Positions 44,550-57,366 are shown, counted from the first letter of the stretch. The stretch is DNA of 64,000 nucleotides from Alteromonas genovensis (GCF_010500895.1 NZ_JAAAWO010000015.1:1-64000); one strand, 5' to 3'. Notes: a model not told the origin generated them from the sequence alone. Numbers and translations are program-made.

Positions 44550-45428
44550 ATGTCAGCACGTAAAAGAGGCCTTGGCCGAGGGTTAGATGCGCTTCTTGCT
44601 ACTAGCCAATCATCGTCTCAAAGAGAACAGGATGCCGCAGAGGTTGTATCAACGAACGGTGAGTTAAGTAAAATTCCCATCGAATTTTTGGTACCTGGAA
44701 AATATCAGCCTCGTAAAGACATGTCGCCAGATGCGCTAGAAGAATTAGCATCATCGATTCGTGCCCAGGGTATTATTCAACCTATCGTTGTACGTAAAGT
44801 GGATGAAAATCGCTTTGAAATTATAGCTGGCGAACGTCGTTGGCGTGCATCCCAACTAGCGCAGCTTGATGAAGTACCTTGCCTAATTAAAAACGTGCCT
44901 GATGAGGCCGCTGTTGCCATTGCGCTGATTGAAAATATTCAGCGTGAAGATTTAAACGCAATGGAAGAAGCGCAGGCGTTAGACCGTTTAATGAGTGAGT
45001 TTTCATTGACCCACCAAGAAGTGGCTGAAGCGGTTGGGAAATCTCGTACAACGGTATCTAACTTATTGCGTTTGAATAATCTTAACGACGATGTAAAAAC
45101 GTTGGTTGAGCACGGCGATATTGAAATGGGTCATGCACGGGCATTACTTGCCTTAGATGGCGACACTCAATCTGACACCGCACAAATTGTATCAGGTAAA
45201 GGACTAACGGTAAGAGACACTGAAAAGCTAGTGAAAAAGCTTTTAGAGCCCGCAAAACCCAAGCCGGAAAAGAAAATTGATCCCGATGTTCAAAACCTTA
45301 TGACGCGACTTTCAGAAAATTTAGGCGCGCAGGTGAATATAGACCACAATGCGAAGGGCAAAGGAAAACTGACAATTAGCTTTAGTGATTTAGAGCAATT
45401 AGATGGAATTATTTCTAAAATTCAATAG
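44550..45428 (+). CDS. parB: Chromosome partitioning protein ParB (Spo0J)
   Basis: ParB is a CTP-dependent clamp that loads at parS. The 292-residue protein has an N-terminal ParA-contact peptide (KRGLGRGLDALLA), the CTP-binding domain with GERRWRA, a helix-turn-helix region (LTHQEVAEAVGKSRTTVSNLLRL) and a C-terminal dimerisation domain. Confidence 0.97.
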   Translation: MSARKRGLGRGLDALLATSQSSSQREQDAAEVVSTNGELSKIPIEFLVPGKYQPRKDMSPDALEELASSIRAQGIIQPIVVRKVDENRFEIIAGERRWRASQLAQLDEVPCLIKNVPDEAAVAIALIENIQREDLNAMEEAQALDRLMSEFSLTHQEVAEAVGKSRTTVSNLLRLNNLNDDVKTLVEHGDIEMGHARALLALDGDTQSDTAQIVSGKGLTVRDTEKLVKKLLEPAKPKPEKKIDPDVQNLMTRLSENLGAQVNIDHNAKGKGKLTISFSDLEQLDGIISKIQ

Positions 45429-45565
45429 GTTGGTAGGTCTTTGTATTATTGTTTACCGTGGCATTTTTGCCTTAGAGATGAGGTTTGTTAACAACAACGG
45501 ACACTCTCCTTTCCGGTTATAGCAATAGGAAATTTTCAGAATAACTTTCAAAAAGCGTTGTACTG

Positions 45566-45593
45566 TTGAAAATTGTCGGTAAAACAGTATACT
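45566..45593 (+). promoter_or_regulatory. Promoter of the atp operon
   Basis: TTGAAA (45566-45571), a 16-bp spacer and TATACT (45588-45593) lie about 20 bases before atpI. Confidence 0.6.
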
Positions 45594-45613
45594 TCTGACG
45601 CTTTTTGTAAGAC

Positions 45614-46021
45614 GTGAACAAGCAGCGAGATAGTGTGACAAACAAGTTAGCGAAACGCGGGTTAACCCTCGCCAAAAAAGGGCTACTTTTTCAAATTGTC
45701 ACGGCCGCCATAATGGTTGTATTAGCAGCGCTTGTTGGCGGATTAATAACGGCTAGTTCAGCCGCGACAGGTGCCTTAATCAGTATCTTGCCGAAAATAG
45801 TTTTTACTGCATTTGCGTTTCGTTACGCTGGCGCGAGTAAAAATGAACTTGTTGCACGCAGTTTTAGCCAAGGTTCAAAAATGAAATTGGCGCTGACAAT
45901 TATTTTATTTGTAATTGCATTTAGATTTTTACACGTTGTGCCACTTGTTTTGTTTATGGCATTTGTGATTACAACCGTTAGCCACGCGCTAGCAATGTTT
46001 CATTACGGTTCGAAAGAATAA
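45614..46021 (+). CDS. atpI: ATP synthase accessory protein AtpI
   Basis: AtpI is a small membrane protein (135 residues, about four hydrophobic segments) thought to aid c-ring assembly. It begins at GTG 45614 with a basic N-terminus; a GTG at 45632 is an alternative. It is first in the nine-gene atp operon and is the least conserved product of the operon. Confidence 0.85.
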   Translation: MNKQRDSVTNKLAKRGLTLAKKGLLFQIVTAAIMVVLAALVGGLITASSAATGALISILPKIVFTAFAFRYAGASKNELVARSFSQGSKMKLALTIILFVIAFRFLHVVPLVLFMAFVITTVSHALAMFHYGSKE

Positions 46022-46094
46022 CAACGACATGAGCGCAACCGTTAGAAACACAATAACCAGTTACTAAATTTTTACACTTTACAACTTGGGTTAA

Positions 46095-46931
<837 letters not shown>

Positions 46932-47025
46932 GCATTAACGAGCGCTGATTAAACCTGGAAAATTGGCGCCGTTTTTACAGAGTTTTACTTTTAACTTTAA
47001 ATTTAACTTAAAATCGGAGACGTAA

Positions 47026-47247
<222 letters not shown>

Positions 47248-47292
47248 TTCTACTAACCACTTTTTTAGCGAACTTTAAGAGGAGGGGCGATT

Positions 47293-47763
47293 TTGAATTT
47301 TAACGCCACTTTTATAGGTCAATTAATCGCCTTCGCTGTGTTCGTGGTGTTCTGCATGAAATATGTGTGGCCACCGCTGATTGCAGCGATTGAAGAGCGT
47401 CAAAAGAAGATAGCCGATGGGCTTGAAGCTTCTGAACGCGCAGAGAAAGACTTAGAACTTGCTCAAGCGAAAGCCACTGAGCAAATGAAAGACGCGAAAG
47501 CGCAAGCAGCTGAAATTATCGAGCAGGCCAAAAAGCGCGCCAACCAATTGGTTGACGAAGAAACGCAGAAAGGCCATGCAGAACGCGAAAAAATTATCGC
47601 GTCTGGTTATGCCGAAGTTGAAGCTGAACGCAATCGTGCCAAAGAAGATTTGCGCAAGCAGGTATCTGCATTAGCAGTTGCTGGCGCGCAGCAAATCTTA
47701 CAACGTGAAATCGATGCTAACGCACAAAACGACATTGTTGAAAAACTTGTCGCTGAGCTTTGA
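47293..47763 (+). CDS. atpF: ATP synthase Fo subunit b
   Basis: Subunit b (156 residues) has one N-terminal membrane helix and a long charged helical stalk that links Fo to F1. The start is TTG at 47293, after a strong AGGAGG site; no ATG is available nearby. Confidence 0.96.
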   Translation: MNFNATFIGQLIAFAVFVVFCMKYVWPPLIAAIEERQKKIADGLEASERAEKDLELAQAKATEQMKDAKAQAAEIIEQAKKRANQLVDEETQKGHAEREKIIASGYAEVEAERNRAKEDLRKQVSALAVAGAQQILQREIDANAQNDIVEKLVAEL

Positions 47764-47777
47764 GAAGGAGATGAGCC

Positions 47778-48311
47778 ATGTCTGAATTGACAACCGTTGC
47801 TCGTCCTTACGCTAAAGCCGCTTTCGATTTTGCCGTCGAGAAAAGTGCTGTTGCAAAATGGCAAGAAATGCTCACCTTCGCCGGTGCAGTTGCTGCTAAC
47901 GATGAAATGCACGAGTTATTAACTGGTGCCGTTGCCGCTGACACGCTGTCGGACATTTTTGTGAGTGTTTGTGGTGAGCAACTCGATGAATACGGTCAAA
48001 ACCTGATGAAGGTGCTGGCCGAAAATAAACGTTTAGCCGCGTTGCCTGAAATCTCTGCGTTATTTGATGCTTTTAAAGCAGATTATGACAAAGAAATAGA
48101 AGTTGACGTAACGTCAGCCTCAGCGCTGACTGACGCACAACAATCTGAACTGATTGCGTCGTTGGAAAAACGTTTGGCACGTAAAGTGAAGCTTAATTGT
48201 AACGTGGACCCTGCCCTGATCGCTGGAATGGTAATAAATGCCGGTGATACAGTAATTGATGGTTCCGTAAAGTCGAAATTGAACCGTCTAGCAGACGCGT
48301 TGCAAGCATAA
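47778..48311 (+). CDS. atpH: ATP synthase F1 subunit delta
   Basis: The 177-residue delta subunit (OSCP-like) joins stator b to the F1 head. It starts [15 protein letters not shown] and ends with the conserved [20 protein letters not shown] segment. A GAAGGAGA site lies upstream. Confidence 0.97.
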   Translation: MSELTTVARPYAKAAFDFAVEKSAVAKWQEMLTFAGAVAANDEMHELLTGAVAADTLSDIFVSVCGEQLDEYGQNLMKVLAENKRLAALPEISALFDAFKADYDKEIEVDVTSASALTDAQQSELIASLEKRLARKVKLNCNVDPALIAGMVINAGDTVIDGSVKSKLNRLADALQA

Positions 48312-48324
48312 CGGGGATAAGAGC

Positions 48325-49866
48325 ATGCAACTTAATTCCACTGAAATTGCTGAACTGATCAAGAAAAGAATTGAACAGTTCAATGTAAGCAGTGAAGCAC
48401 GCAATGAAGGTACTATCGTCGCAGTAACCGACGGTATTATCCGTATTCATGGCCTTGCCGATGTAATGCAAGGTGAAATGATCGAGCTTCCAGGAAGCCG
48501 CTACGCAATGGCACTAAACCTTGAGCGTGACTCAGTAGGTGCTGTTGTTATGGGTCCATATGCGGACCTGAAAGAAGGCGATAAAGTACAATCTTCAGGT
48601 CGTATTCTTGAAGTTCCGGTAGGCTACGCTCTACTTGGTCGTGTTGTTAACACACTAGGTGAGCCAATCGATGGAAAAGGCGCAATTGAAGCAGCGGGTT
48701 TTGAACCTGTTGAAAAAATTGCACCAGGCGTAATTGAACGTCAGCCAGTCGACCAGCCAATCCAAACAGGTTACAAATCTGTTGATGCGATGGTGCCAGT
48801 AGGCCGTGGACAGCGTGAGCTGATCATCGGTGACCGTCAGTGCGGTAAGACTGCAATGGCGATTGACGCTATCATCAATCAAAAAGGTACAGGCGTTAAG
48901 TGCGTGTACGTGGCGATTGGTCAAAAAGCATCAACTATTGCAAACGTTGTACGTAAACTAGAAGAGCACGGAGCGTTAGAGCACACAATTATTGTTGCTG
49001 CTTCTGCCTCTGAATCTGCTGCGCTTCAATACTTAGCGCCGTATTCTGGTTGTACAATGGGTGAGTTTTTCCGTGACCACGGTGAAGATGCATTAATCGT
49101 ATATGATGATTTGTCTAAGCAAGCTGTTGCTTATCGTCAAATTTCATTGCTACTTAAGCGTCCACCAGGTCGTGAAGCCTATCCAGGTGATGTTTTCTAT
49201 CTTCACTCGCGTCTATTAGAGCGCGCTGCACGTGTAAACGATCAATACGTTGAACGTTTCACCAAAGGCGAAGTGAAAGGTAAAACAGGTTCATTAACTG
49301 CGCTTCCAATTATCGAAACGCAAGCTGGTGACGTATCTGCATTCGTACCTACAAACGTAATCTCGATTACTGATGGTCAGATCTTCTTAGAAACTGACTT
49401 GTTCAACTCAGGTATCCGTCCAGCCGTAAACGCGGGTGTATCGGTATCTCGTGTTGGTGGTGCTGCACAGACTAAAATCATCAAGAAGCTAGGTGGTGGT
49501 ATTCGTCTAGCACTTGCACAGTATCGTGAACTTGCTGCGTTCTCGCAGTTTGCTTCAGACCTTGATGATGCGACTCGTGAGCAACTTGAGCACGGTGAGC
49601 GCGTTACCGAACTGATGAAGCAAAAGCAATATGCTCCACTTTCAATTGCTGATATGGGTGCATCCCTGTTCGCGGTAGAAAAAGGGTTTCTAAAGAGCGT
49701 TGAGCTGGACAAAATCTTAGATTTTGAAGCCTCTCTTCACTCGTATTTGAACAGCGAGCACGCTGACCTTATGAAGACTATCAACGAAACAGGTAACTAC
49801 AACGACGAGATTGCCTCTAAGTTGAATGACGCATTAACTAGTTTTAAAGCGACACAAACTTGGTAA
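48325..49866 (+). CDS. atpA: ATP synthase F1 subunit alpha
   Basis: The 513-residue alpha subunit has Walker A GDRQCGKT and the family signature [14 protein letters not shown]. It forms the non-catalytic nucleotide sites of the F1 hexamer. Confidence 0.98.
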   Translation: MQLNSTEIAELIKKRIEQFNVSSEARNEGTIVAVTDGIIRIHGLADVMQGEMIELPGSRYAMALNLERDSVGAVVMGPYADLKEGDKVQSSGRILEVPVGYALLGRVVNTLGEPIDGKGAIEAAGFEPVEKIAPGVIERQPVDQPIQTGYKSVDAMVPVGRGQRELIIGDRQCGKTAMAIDAIINQKGTGVKCVYVAIGQKASTIANVVRKLEEHGALEHTIIVAASASESAALQYLAPYSGCTMGEFFRDHGEDALIVYDDLSKQAVAYRQISLLLKRPPGREAYPGDVFYLHSRLLERAARVNDQYVERFTKGEVKGKTGSLTALPIIETQAGDVSAFVPTNVISITDGQIFLETDLFNSGIRPAVNAGVSVSRVGGAAQTKIIKKLGGGIRLALAQYRELAAFSQFASDLDDATREQLEHGERVTELMKQKQYAPLSIADMGASLFAVEKGFLKSVELDKILDFEASLHSYLNSEHADLMKTINETGNYNDEIASKLNDALTSFKATQTW

Positions 49867-49930
49867 TCAATGCAGCCGGTAATGTGTAATAGCATCGCCG
49901 GCAACACGTTGAGTAATCGGAGAGATAGTC

Positions 49931-50791
49931 ATGGCCAGCGGTAAAGAGATAAAAGGTAAGATTGGGAGTATTAAAAATACTCAAAAAATTACCAGTGCAA
50001 TGGAAATGGTTGCTGCGTCTAAAATGAAAAAGGCGCAGGAACGTATGGCCACCGGCCGTCCGTACGCACAAAACATGCTAAAAGTGATTGGTCACATTGC
50101 TAACGGTAACCTTGAGTATCGCCATCCTTACTTGGAAGAGCGTGAAGTCAAGCGTGTTGGTTATATTGTGGTTTCCACTGACCGAGGCTTATGTGGTGGT
50201 TTAAACACCAACGAATTTAAGCTTGTCGCTCAGAACGTTAAACAATGGCGTGATCAGGGTGTTGAAGTAGATTTCGCTGCATTAGGCGCGAAGGCTTGTG
50301 GTTTCTTCAATCGATTTGGCGGTAGCTTGCTAGCAGCCGAGTCAGGATTGGGTGATAAGCCGTCAGTGAGTGATGTAGTGGGTGTTGTACGCGTTATGCT
50401 TAAGGCGTACGACGAAGGCAAGATTGACCGAGTATTCTTGGTTTTCAATGACTTCGTTAACACCATGACACAGAAACCTGTGAGCAATCAGTTATTGCCT
50501 TTGCCAAAGTCAAAAGACGAAGAATATCAACATCGTTGGGATTACATATACGAGCCGGATCCAAAAGAAATTTTGGAATCACTAATGGTTCGTTACATTG
50601 AATCTCAGGTGTACCAGGGTGTTGTAGAAAACGCAGCGTCAGAACAAGCTGCGCGAATGGTTGCCATGAAGGCAGCAACCGACAATGCCGGCGATCTTAT
50701 TGATGATCTGCAACTGGTATATAACAAAGCGCGTCAAGCTGCAATCACACAGGAAATTAGTGAGATTGTTAGCGGTGCCGCAGCGGTGTAG
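49931..50791 (+). CDS. atpG: ATP synthase F1 subunit gamma
   Basis: The 286-residue gamma shaft begins [28 protein letters not shown] and ends in a coiled-coil helix ([15 protein letters not shown]). It turns inside the alpha/beta hexamer. Confidence 0.98.
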   Translation: MASGKEIKGKIGSIKNTQKITSAMEMVAASKMKKAQERMATGRPYAQNMLKVIGHIANGNLEYRHPYLEEREVKRVGYIVVSTDRGLCGGLNTNEFKLVAQNVKQWRDQGVEVDFAALGAKACGFFNRFGGSLLAAESGLGDKPSVSDVVGVVRVMLKAYDEGKIDRVFLVFNDFVNTMTQKPVSNQLLPLPKSKDEEYQHRWDYIYEPDPKEILESLMVRYIESQVYQGVVENAASEQAARMVAMKAATDNAGDLIDDLQLVYNKARQAAITQEISEIVSGAAAV

Positions 50792-50812
50792 GCAAAGGTT
50801 TAAAAGAGATAA

Positions 50813-52210
<1,398 letters not shown>

Positions 52211-52268
52211 TTAGGTGGCTAGCTACGCTAGCCCTTATAATGCTTACGTACCTAATCAGGAGGTTCAC

Positions 52269-52682
52269 ATGGCAATGACAGTACATTTGGACGTAGTAAG
52301 CGCAGAAAAACAAATTTTTTCTGGTCTTGTAGAAACGATTCAAGTGACAGGTAGCGAAGGTGAATTGGGTATACACCCAGGTCACGCGCCACTTATCTCT
52401 GCTATAAAACCTGGTATGGTGCGTTTGGTTAAACAGTTCGGTGAAGAAGAAGTAATTTATGTTGCTGGTGGTGTACTTGAAGTACAGCCTGGTAACGTTA
52501 CCGTACTGGCTGATACCGCGGTTCGAGCTGAAGATCTTGACGAGCAGGCAGCAGAAGAAGCCAAACGACGTGCAGAAGAGCACATCGCCAACCCAGGCGC
52601 TGACTTCGATTATGCAGAGGCAGCTCACCAGCTAGCTGAAGCAATCGCGCAACTTCGTCTTATTCAGAAGTTACGTAAATAA
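52269..52682 (+). CDS. atpC: ATP synthase F1 subunit epsilon
   Basis: The 137-residue epsilon subunit has the N-terminal beta-sandwich ([14 protein letters not shown]) and a C-terminal helical pair ([12 protein letters not shown]...[14 protein letters not shown]) that can inhibit ATP hydrolysis. ATG 52269, with CAGGAGG about 7 bases upstream, is chosen over the open frame from 52215. Confidence 0.97.
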   Translation: MAMTVHLDVVSAEKQIFSGLVETIQVTGSEGELGIHPGHAPLISAIKPGMVRLVKQFGEEEVIYVAGGVLEVQPGNVTVLADTAVRAEDLDEQAAEEAKRRAEEHIANPGADFDYAEAAHQLAEAIAQLRLIQKLRK

Positions 52683-52700
52683 GCGAGCAGTTATATGAAA

Positions 52701-52728
52701 AAACCCGCCAATAGGCGGGTTTTTTGTT
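52701..52728 (+). terminator. Terminator of the atp operon
   Basis: The perfect stem AAACCCGCC/GGCGGGTTT (52701-52709 with 52714-52722) with an AATA loop is followed by T's, 20 bases after atpC. Confidence 0.85.
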
Positions 52729-52872
52729 TCTTGAAAAAAGAGTAAGTATTTATTTTTTATTGCAAATATTGTTATTGTCAGGTGCTATGTCTTAAGCGTA
52801 TCGTTTAAGTCTGCTCTTAGACGATTCCAGAGTACGGTTGTGTTAAAAAGTGAAAAGACGTTTGAATAAACA

Positions 52873-53799
52873 ATGAATTTAATCCCTGACAGCAGTACGA
52901 GAAACATATTCCTGATTGCACTAGTTCCATGCTTGGTTGTTTCAGTATTAATCTTCTTCCAGTTTTTTACGGCTTACGGTTTTAACACTACTGAAACTGA
53001 TGAATTTTTGCGTACGAATTTTTCATTTGGCTTGTTGATGAGTTTAGGTAGCGGCTACTTTTGGTTGTGTTTAAAGTTTAACAATTTAAATGTAATTAGC
53101 GCATTGATATCATTATTGATAAAGACTAACCGATTGAGCGAATTTAGTTTCAAGAGAAAACAACTAAGAAGCAGATACAAACTTGATGCTTTCAACGCAT
53201 TAGTCGTCGCATGTATCTTAGTTACATTTTTGGTTTTTGTAGAAAACCTATTGTCAGCACCGCCTACCCTCCATCAATATGCTTATCTAATGAATACTGT
53301 TGTCTTTTTCTTCTTTTTAGGTTTAGCAATTGTACAGATAAGCTCTAACCTCAATTATCTTAAAAAGGATGTACTTGTAAATGTCTCAAATGAGACTGAC
53401 CATATAAATGGATTGTTTGTAATCGTAAAGCTCGGTATGTCGTACATATCAAAACTGATTTACTTAGCGCTAGTAATACCGTTGCTTTATATTCATAGAG
53501 AAATGATGGTAAGTGAGTTACTCATTTTCTTTATATTCTTTATCTTGGTGATTTGCGGACCCATAAAAAAAACTTGGAAGTTATACTGTTATTGGTATGA
53601 ACAGAAACTACGTAATTCAGACAAATTTGATGAATCAGGCTATAGTAGTCGGATTTTTTCTGGTTCAGTAAGCGCTGATACCATTGACACTAATAGTGAA
53701 AGCTCAAGTGCGAAAGGTTTACTTGAAGTTAAAAAGTATATTGCCAGTCTTAGCCTCATATTACTTTTCTGGCTTGCAGTTCATATTTTCAATAGTTAA
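52873..53799 (+). CDS. Orphan 7-TM membrane protein A
   Basis: This 308-residue protein is not recognised. It has about seven hydrophobic segments (near 12-32, 50-67, 108-128, 139-157, 193-210, 213-230, 288-306). A ~45-residue basic cytoplasmic loop after the second contains NRLSEFSFKRKQLRSRYK (86-103), and a polar Ser/Asp-rich loop (245-280) precedes the last. It shares topology and motifs (NR...; QIxxNxxYL[KR] at 155-164) with the next gene. The A/T-rich codon use differs from the atp operon before it. Confidence 0.7.
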   Translation: MNLIPDSSTRNIFLIALVPCLVVSVLIFFQFFTAYGFNTTETDEFLRTNFSFGLLMSLGSGYFWLCLKFNNLNVISALISLLIKTNRLSEFSFKRKQLRSRYKLDAFNALVVACILVTFLVFVENLLSAPPTLHQYAYLMNTVVFFFFLGLAIVQISSNLNYLKKDVLVNVSNETDHINGLFVIVKLGMSYISKLIYLALVIPLLYIHREMMVSELLIFFIFFILVICGPIKKTWKLYCYWYEQKLRNSDKFDESGYSSRIFSGSVSADTIDTNSESSSAKGLLEVKKYIASLSLILLFWLAVHIFNS

Positions 53800-53844
53800 A
53801 AAGGCAACAACGTAGCATTAATCTGTAGTGGTGCTGCTTTTCCA

Positions 53845-54780
53845 ATGATGAAATCACAAAATATCACATTAATTCTTTACCCTATTGCACTGCTTTGTGT
53901 GCTAATAACAGTACACATACTCGTGGGTACTATCAGTATTCCCATTCCATCCGTAAATGCTCAGCGAGACTTCAATACTGCACTAGGTATTAGCTTATTG
54001 ACTTGTTATTTCTTATTTGCTCTGCGCTATATTCATAGAAAAGTGGCGCAGAACTTAGATAAAATGTTAGAGATGAATCGGCAGTACCAAAGTTTCTATT
54101 ATCATCGCAGCGAAATATCTCGAAAGTTTAAACAGCATCTAATCTGGTCAACATCGATTGGGTTTATTATGCCTATTGTTTATATGGTTGCAGAAGGTGT
54201 AATCACGCGTATAAATGAACCAGAGGTGTTTTTTATCGCTGTTACCGCTATTCCTTTCTGGGTGCTTACCTCTCTATTCTGCCTTCAAATTTTAACCAAT
54301 AGCCAATATTTAAGAACCCTGTCGAAGGTAGTAGAGAGAGAAAGCCTATCAAAACAAATTTCAGTGCTACAAAATTTGCTTACGTTTGGATTAACCACAG
54401 CTTTTACTTCATTATTTGCGATGGCGATAATGCCTGTATTTTGGATTAATCAACCCGTACATGTATCTGACTTAACGGTAATCTTTATCTTTGGTACGAG
54501 CTTTTCCTTGATTGTTCTGTGGCCCATGCTGCAGCTAATTAGGCGCTTGAAATCCTTGTCGCAGCAATTGATAGCTGCTAATGAACAGGAAATAACAAAG
54601 CTTATACAAAGCGCAGATTCTAATAAAGCGAGTAGAAAAATAGAAGAATTATTGAATGAAATGGAAAGATACAAAGCACCGCTAACGCGAGGTCATGCTG
54701 TGTATTTGAATTTTTGCTTTTTACCACTCCCTTTTTCATGGCTTCTTTTATCTGTTGTAGAGTTTAGTTTCACCTACTAA
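53845..54780 (+). CDS. Orphan 7-TM membrane protein B, paralogue of A
   Basis: This 311-residue protein has the same layout as protein A: hydrophobic segments near 8-28, 45-61, 101-121, 129-150, 178-200, 208-228 and 288-308, and a basic loop with NRQYQSFYYHRSEISRKFK (78-96). It carries QILTNSQYLR (148-157) where A has QISSNLNYLK. The loop before the last segment is helical and charged. An ATG one codon later is equally possible. No known family is recognised. The 45-base spacing to A suggests co-expression. Confidence 0.7.
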   Translation: MMKSQNITLILYPIALLCVLITVHILVGTISIPIPSVNAQRDFNTALGISLLTCYFLFALRYIHRKVAQNLDKMLEMNRQYQSFYYHRSEISRKFKQHLIWSTSIGFIMPIVYMVAEGVITRINEPEVFFIAVTAIPFWVLTSLFCLQILTNSQYLRTLSKVVERESLSKQISVLQNLLTFGLTTAFTSLFAMAIMPVFWINQPVHVSDLTVIFIFGTSFSLIVLWPMLQLIRRLKSLSQQLIAANEQEITKLIQSADSNKASRKIEELLNEMERYKAPLTRGHAVYLNFCFLPLPFSWLLLSVVEFSFTY

Positions 54781-54801
54781 ATCTATTTAATCATTATCGT
54801 T

Positions 54802-55401
54802 TTATTCATTACCACGACGATGAGACTTCGGACCTTGCCAATGCTGCTGCATCGCTTGCTGTGCATTATGTAATGGGGCTGCGTCGGTGTTAAACGCATA
54901 TGATAAAGTGTACGCGACAGCCTCTAGGGTAGATAACGCGTTACTAACGCGGGTATGCCGAATGGCGTAGTGAGTGTTAGGTGCTTCACTGAAATGATAG
55001 GCGGGTAGTGTTTGAAGCCAACTGTATTTTTGCATCATACCAAAAGCTTGTTTCCAGCTTCCATCTATAAAAATAACGGTATCTACACCCTTAAGCGGTG
55101 TTACTAAATTACTTTCTATCGCTATACTTTCTTCACTAGGGTAAATAACCGCCGAATTTGTTGCATTGCATTGCTTATGCAGCACATTAACGGCCTCAGA
55201 GTCCTCTGTACTGATAATTTTTGCTGTTGGTATACACAATGATACTAAGCGTGCCGTATTCTTCGCGTGCTCTCGTTCTTTTGCATGCTGTAAAATGACC
55301 ACATTCACAGGTACGCTAACGATGTCTATATTGCTACACACACAGGTGGTTTGTGGGTAGTTGCATGACGGGCAGTAAATTCTTAGCGAGTTTTTTGACA
55401 T
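54802..55401 (-). CDS. DTW-domain tRNA-uridine aminocarboxypropyltransferase-like protein
   Basis: This 199-residue protein is of the DTW family; E. coli TapT (YfiP) makes acp3U47 in tRNA. It has the N-terminal cysteines C10, C13, C20 and C22, the segment HAKEREHAKNTARL (39-52) and DGSW (113-116) at the DTW position followed by KQA. The DGSW variant keeps the Asp and Trp. It is convergent with the 7-TM pair and divergent from the alkyltransferase-like gene. Confidence 0.85.
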   Translation of the reverse strand: MSKNSLRIYCPSCNYPQTTCVCSNIDIVSVPVNVVILQHAKEREHAKNTARLVSLCIPTAKIISTEDSEAVNVLHKQCNATNSAVIYPSEESIAIESNLVTPLKGVDTVIFIDGSWKQAFGMMQKYSWLQTLPAYHFSEAPNTHYAIRHTRVSNALSTLEAVAYTLSYAFNTDAAPLHNAQQAMQQHWQGPKSHRRGNE

Positions 55402-55487
55402 GGTCTTGATAAGCAGCTATTTGATAGAAGTCAACACCTGTGTAGTTTATCGGTAAATACAGTAGTTAGGAAGATTGTTTAATATAC

Positions 55488-55829
55488 ATGACAGAGATAA
55501 ACACGGTAAAATTAAGAATAGAAAAGACACTGTCACTGGTCCCTACGGGAAACGTCGTTAGCTACGGTCAACTCGCTGATTTGTGCGGTTTGCCAGGAAG
55601 AGCGAGACTAATGGGAAAGTGCTTAAGGTCATTAGATGGTCAACACAATTGGCACCGAGTGCTAAGAGCCGATGGTAAAATAGCATTTCCTCAAGGTTCA
55701 GAGTTAGCGCACGAGCAAAGTACACGTCTTTTAGATGAGGGAGTGTTGGTAAAAAATGGCAGAGTCAGGATTAAAGATTACGGTTGGCAACCAGATTTGT
55801 ATACCGTACTTTCTAAATTAGAGTATTAG
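55488..55829 (+). CDS. Alkyltransferase-like protein (ATL)
   Basis: This 113-residue protein has the DNA-binding domain of O6-alkylguanine transferases (VPTGNVVSYGQLADLCGLPGRARLMGKCL). The catalytic Cys of PCHR is replaced by Trp (W55 in NWHRVLR). Proteins of this kind (E. coli YbaZ/Atl) bind O6-alkylguanine and flag it for nucleotide excision repair without transferring the alkyl group. Confidence 0.9.
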   Translation: MTEINTVKLRIEKTLSLVPTGNVVSYGQLADLCGLPGRARLMGKCLRSLDGQHNWHRVLRADGKIAFPQGSELAHEQSTRLLDEGVLVKNGRVRIKDYGWQPDLYTVLSKLEY

Positions 55830-55875
55830 TTAGCTTAGCCACACCTTTGTAGTTATCGAGAGCGCAGTACAACGA

Positions 55876-57078
55876 ATGCTAAAAAAAATAAGTATTGATG
55901 AATTAAAGCCGGGTATGTTTGTTCATAAGATTCTTGAACAGAAAGGCTCGTTGGCGGTAAAAAACCAGGGTAAAGTGACTTCGCAAGACGTAGTAAAGCT
56001 GCTTAAAAAGCAAGGTGTTAGAATACTTGCTATTGATACCGATAAAGCATTCACGCCAGTGCCAGAAAAGGGCGAACATGAGTCCTCCTCAGTAGCACCT
56101 CACTTGGCAGAAAAAAGCGCTGCAAAGAAGTCGAATGTTTCATTAGAGAGTGAGCTTACCAGAGCAGAGAAACTACATACTCAAGGTAAAGCAATACAAC
56201 AGCTTTTACTTAATAATGTCAAAAAAGAAACTCCTTTCGATGCCAGTATCCCCAAGGCGTTTTCCAATAAACTCGTAGAGTCGGTAGATAGAAACCCCGA
56301 TGCACTACTGTGTTTGACGAAAATTCGTGAAAAAGACGACTACCTTCTCGAGCATTCATTAAACGTTGCTATTCTGCTCGCTAATTTCGCAACATTTATG
56401 GGGATGTCTGAAGAAGAAGTACAGGACCTATCTTACGCAGGCTTTCTTCATGACTTAGGAAAAATAAACATTCCCGACGAAATTCTACATAAGCCGGGAA
56501 GGCTTACCGATGCAGAAATGGACGTGATGAAAAGTCATGTGAATCACGGTGTTGATTACTTGCAGAATACTGATGTGGCAAAGCCCTTAATTCAAGCAAT
56601 AAGCGAACACCACGAGCGTTTAGATGGACTCGGATACCCTGCAGGTAAGAAAGGTGATGAAATAAGTACAGCAGGCCGGATGTTGGCCATTGCTGATATG
56701 TATGATGCCTTAACTGCTGATCGGGTCTATAAGAGTGGCATGTCCAGTCAGAAAGCGTTTTCTATATTGATGAACGATGCCCCAACAAGGCTAGATGTTG
56801 CGCTAGTACAGCAATTTATAAAATGCTTAGGCGTTTATCCCGTGGGAAGTCTGGTGCTGTTGTCAAACGACCGATTGGCTATGGTGCTAAAACAAAACGA
56901 CTCTCCGCTTTCCCCTATTGTTAAAGTATTTTATTCAGTGAAAAGCAGTCATTATTTAACGCCCAAGGATATTGACCTCTCAAGCGATAACTCATTAAAG
57001 ATTCAAAAAGCGGTTATTGCGTCAGACTACAAGATAGATGTGAATAGCTTCTTTGAGCGCTCAGTGTCTATCGGCTAA
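55876..57078 (+). CDS. HD-GYP domain c-di-GMP phosphodiesterase
   Basis: This 400-residue protein has an N-terminal DUF3391 domain (ISIDELKPGMFVHK...) and an HD-GYP domain with HDLGK (H192, D193) and HHERLDGLGYP (245-255). The full HHExxDGxGYP signature predicts active hydrolysis of c-di-GMP to pGpG/GMP. No membrane segment or receiver domain is present, so it is cytoplasmic. It is followed by a 486-bp gap that holds a GEMM-like structured RNA candidate. Confidence 0.92.
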   Translation: MLKKISIDELKPGMFVHKILEQKGSLAVKNQGKVTSQDVVKLLKKQGVRILAIDTDKAFTPVPEKGEHESSSVAPHLAEKSAAKKSNVSLESELTRAEKLHTQGKAIQQLLLNNVKKETPFDASIPKAFSNKLVESVDRNPDALLCLTKIREKDDYLLEHSLNVAILLANFATFMGMSEEEVQDLSYAGFLHDLGKINIPDEILHKPGRLTDAEMDVMKSHVNHGVDYLQNTDVAKPLIQAISEHHERLDGLGYPAGKKGDEISTAGRMLAIADMYDALTADRVYKSGMSSQKAFSILMNDAPTRLDVALVQQFIKCLGVYPVGSLVLLSNDRLAMVLKQNDSPLSPIVKVFYSVKSSHYLTPKDIDLSSDNSLKIQKAVIASDYKIDVNSFFERSVSIG

Positions 57079-57284
57079 GCATGCTATTATCCACTTCCCC
57101 CACTCTTTTTATTTAATACGCCCTAGTAAGGTGTTGTTAATGAGCAACAGTTGTTAGTTAGTATGTAGAGATTACAAACGATTGTGCGTTGAAAATTCAG
57201 ATATGTTTACTTTTTACAAGAATCTAGCAACACCTCCATGTGATAATGCGGTGTTAATCGTGGGTTCAGCTTCATTCATTTAAT

Positions 57285-57366
57285 CTAACCCTATACGCCG
57301 TCAAGCCTTTAGCTATAAAGGGGCGACGCAAACTTAGGGAAACCGATAAACGCCAGGTATATGCCC
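57285..57366 (+). promoter_or_regulatory. Candidate GEMM-like (c-di-GMP) riboswitch aptamer
   Basis: A structured segment resembles a variant of the c-di-GMP-I (GEMM) aptamer. An outer stem CCCTA/TAGGG (57289-57293 with 57335-57339) encloses GCC/GGC (57297-57299 with 57322-57324) and CCTTTA/TAAAGG (57306-57311 with 57316-57321). The conserved-looking GACGCAAAC (57325-57333) follows the inner stem, as GACGCAAAG does in GEMM, with GTCAAG on the 5' side where GEMM has GGCAAA. The inner loop is GCTA rather than GAAA. It lies between an HD-GYP gene and an outer-membrane lipoprotein gene. The family assignment is inference. Confidence 0.4.
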
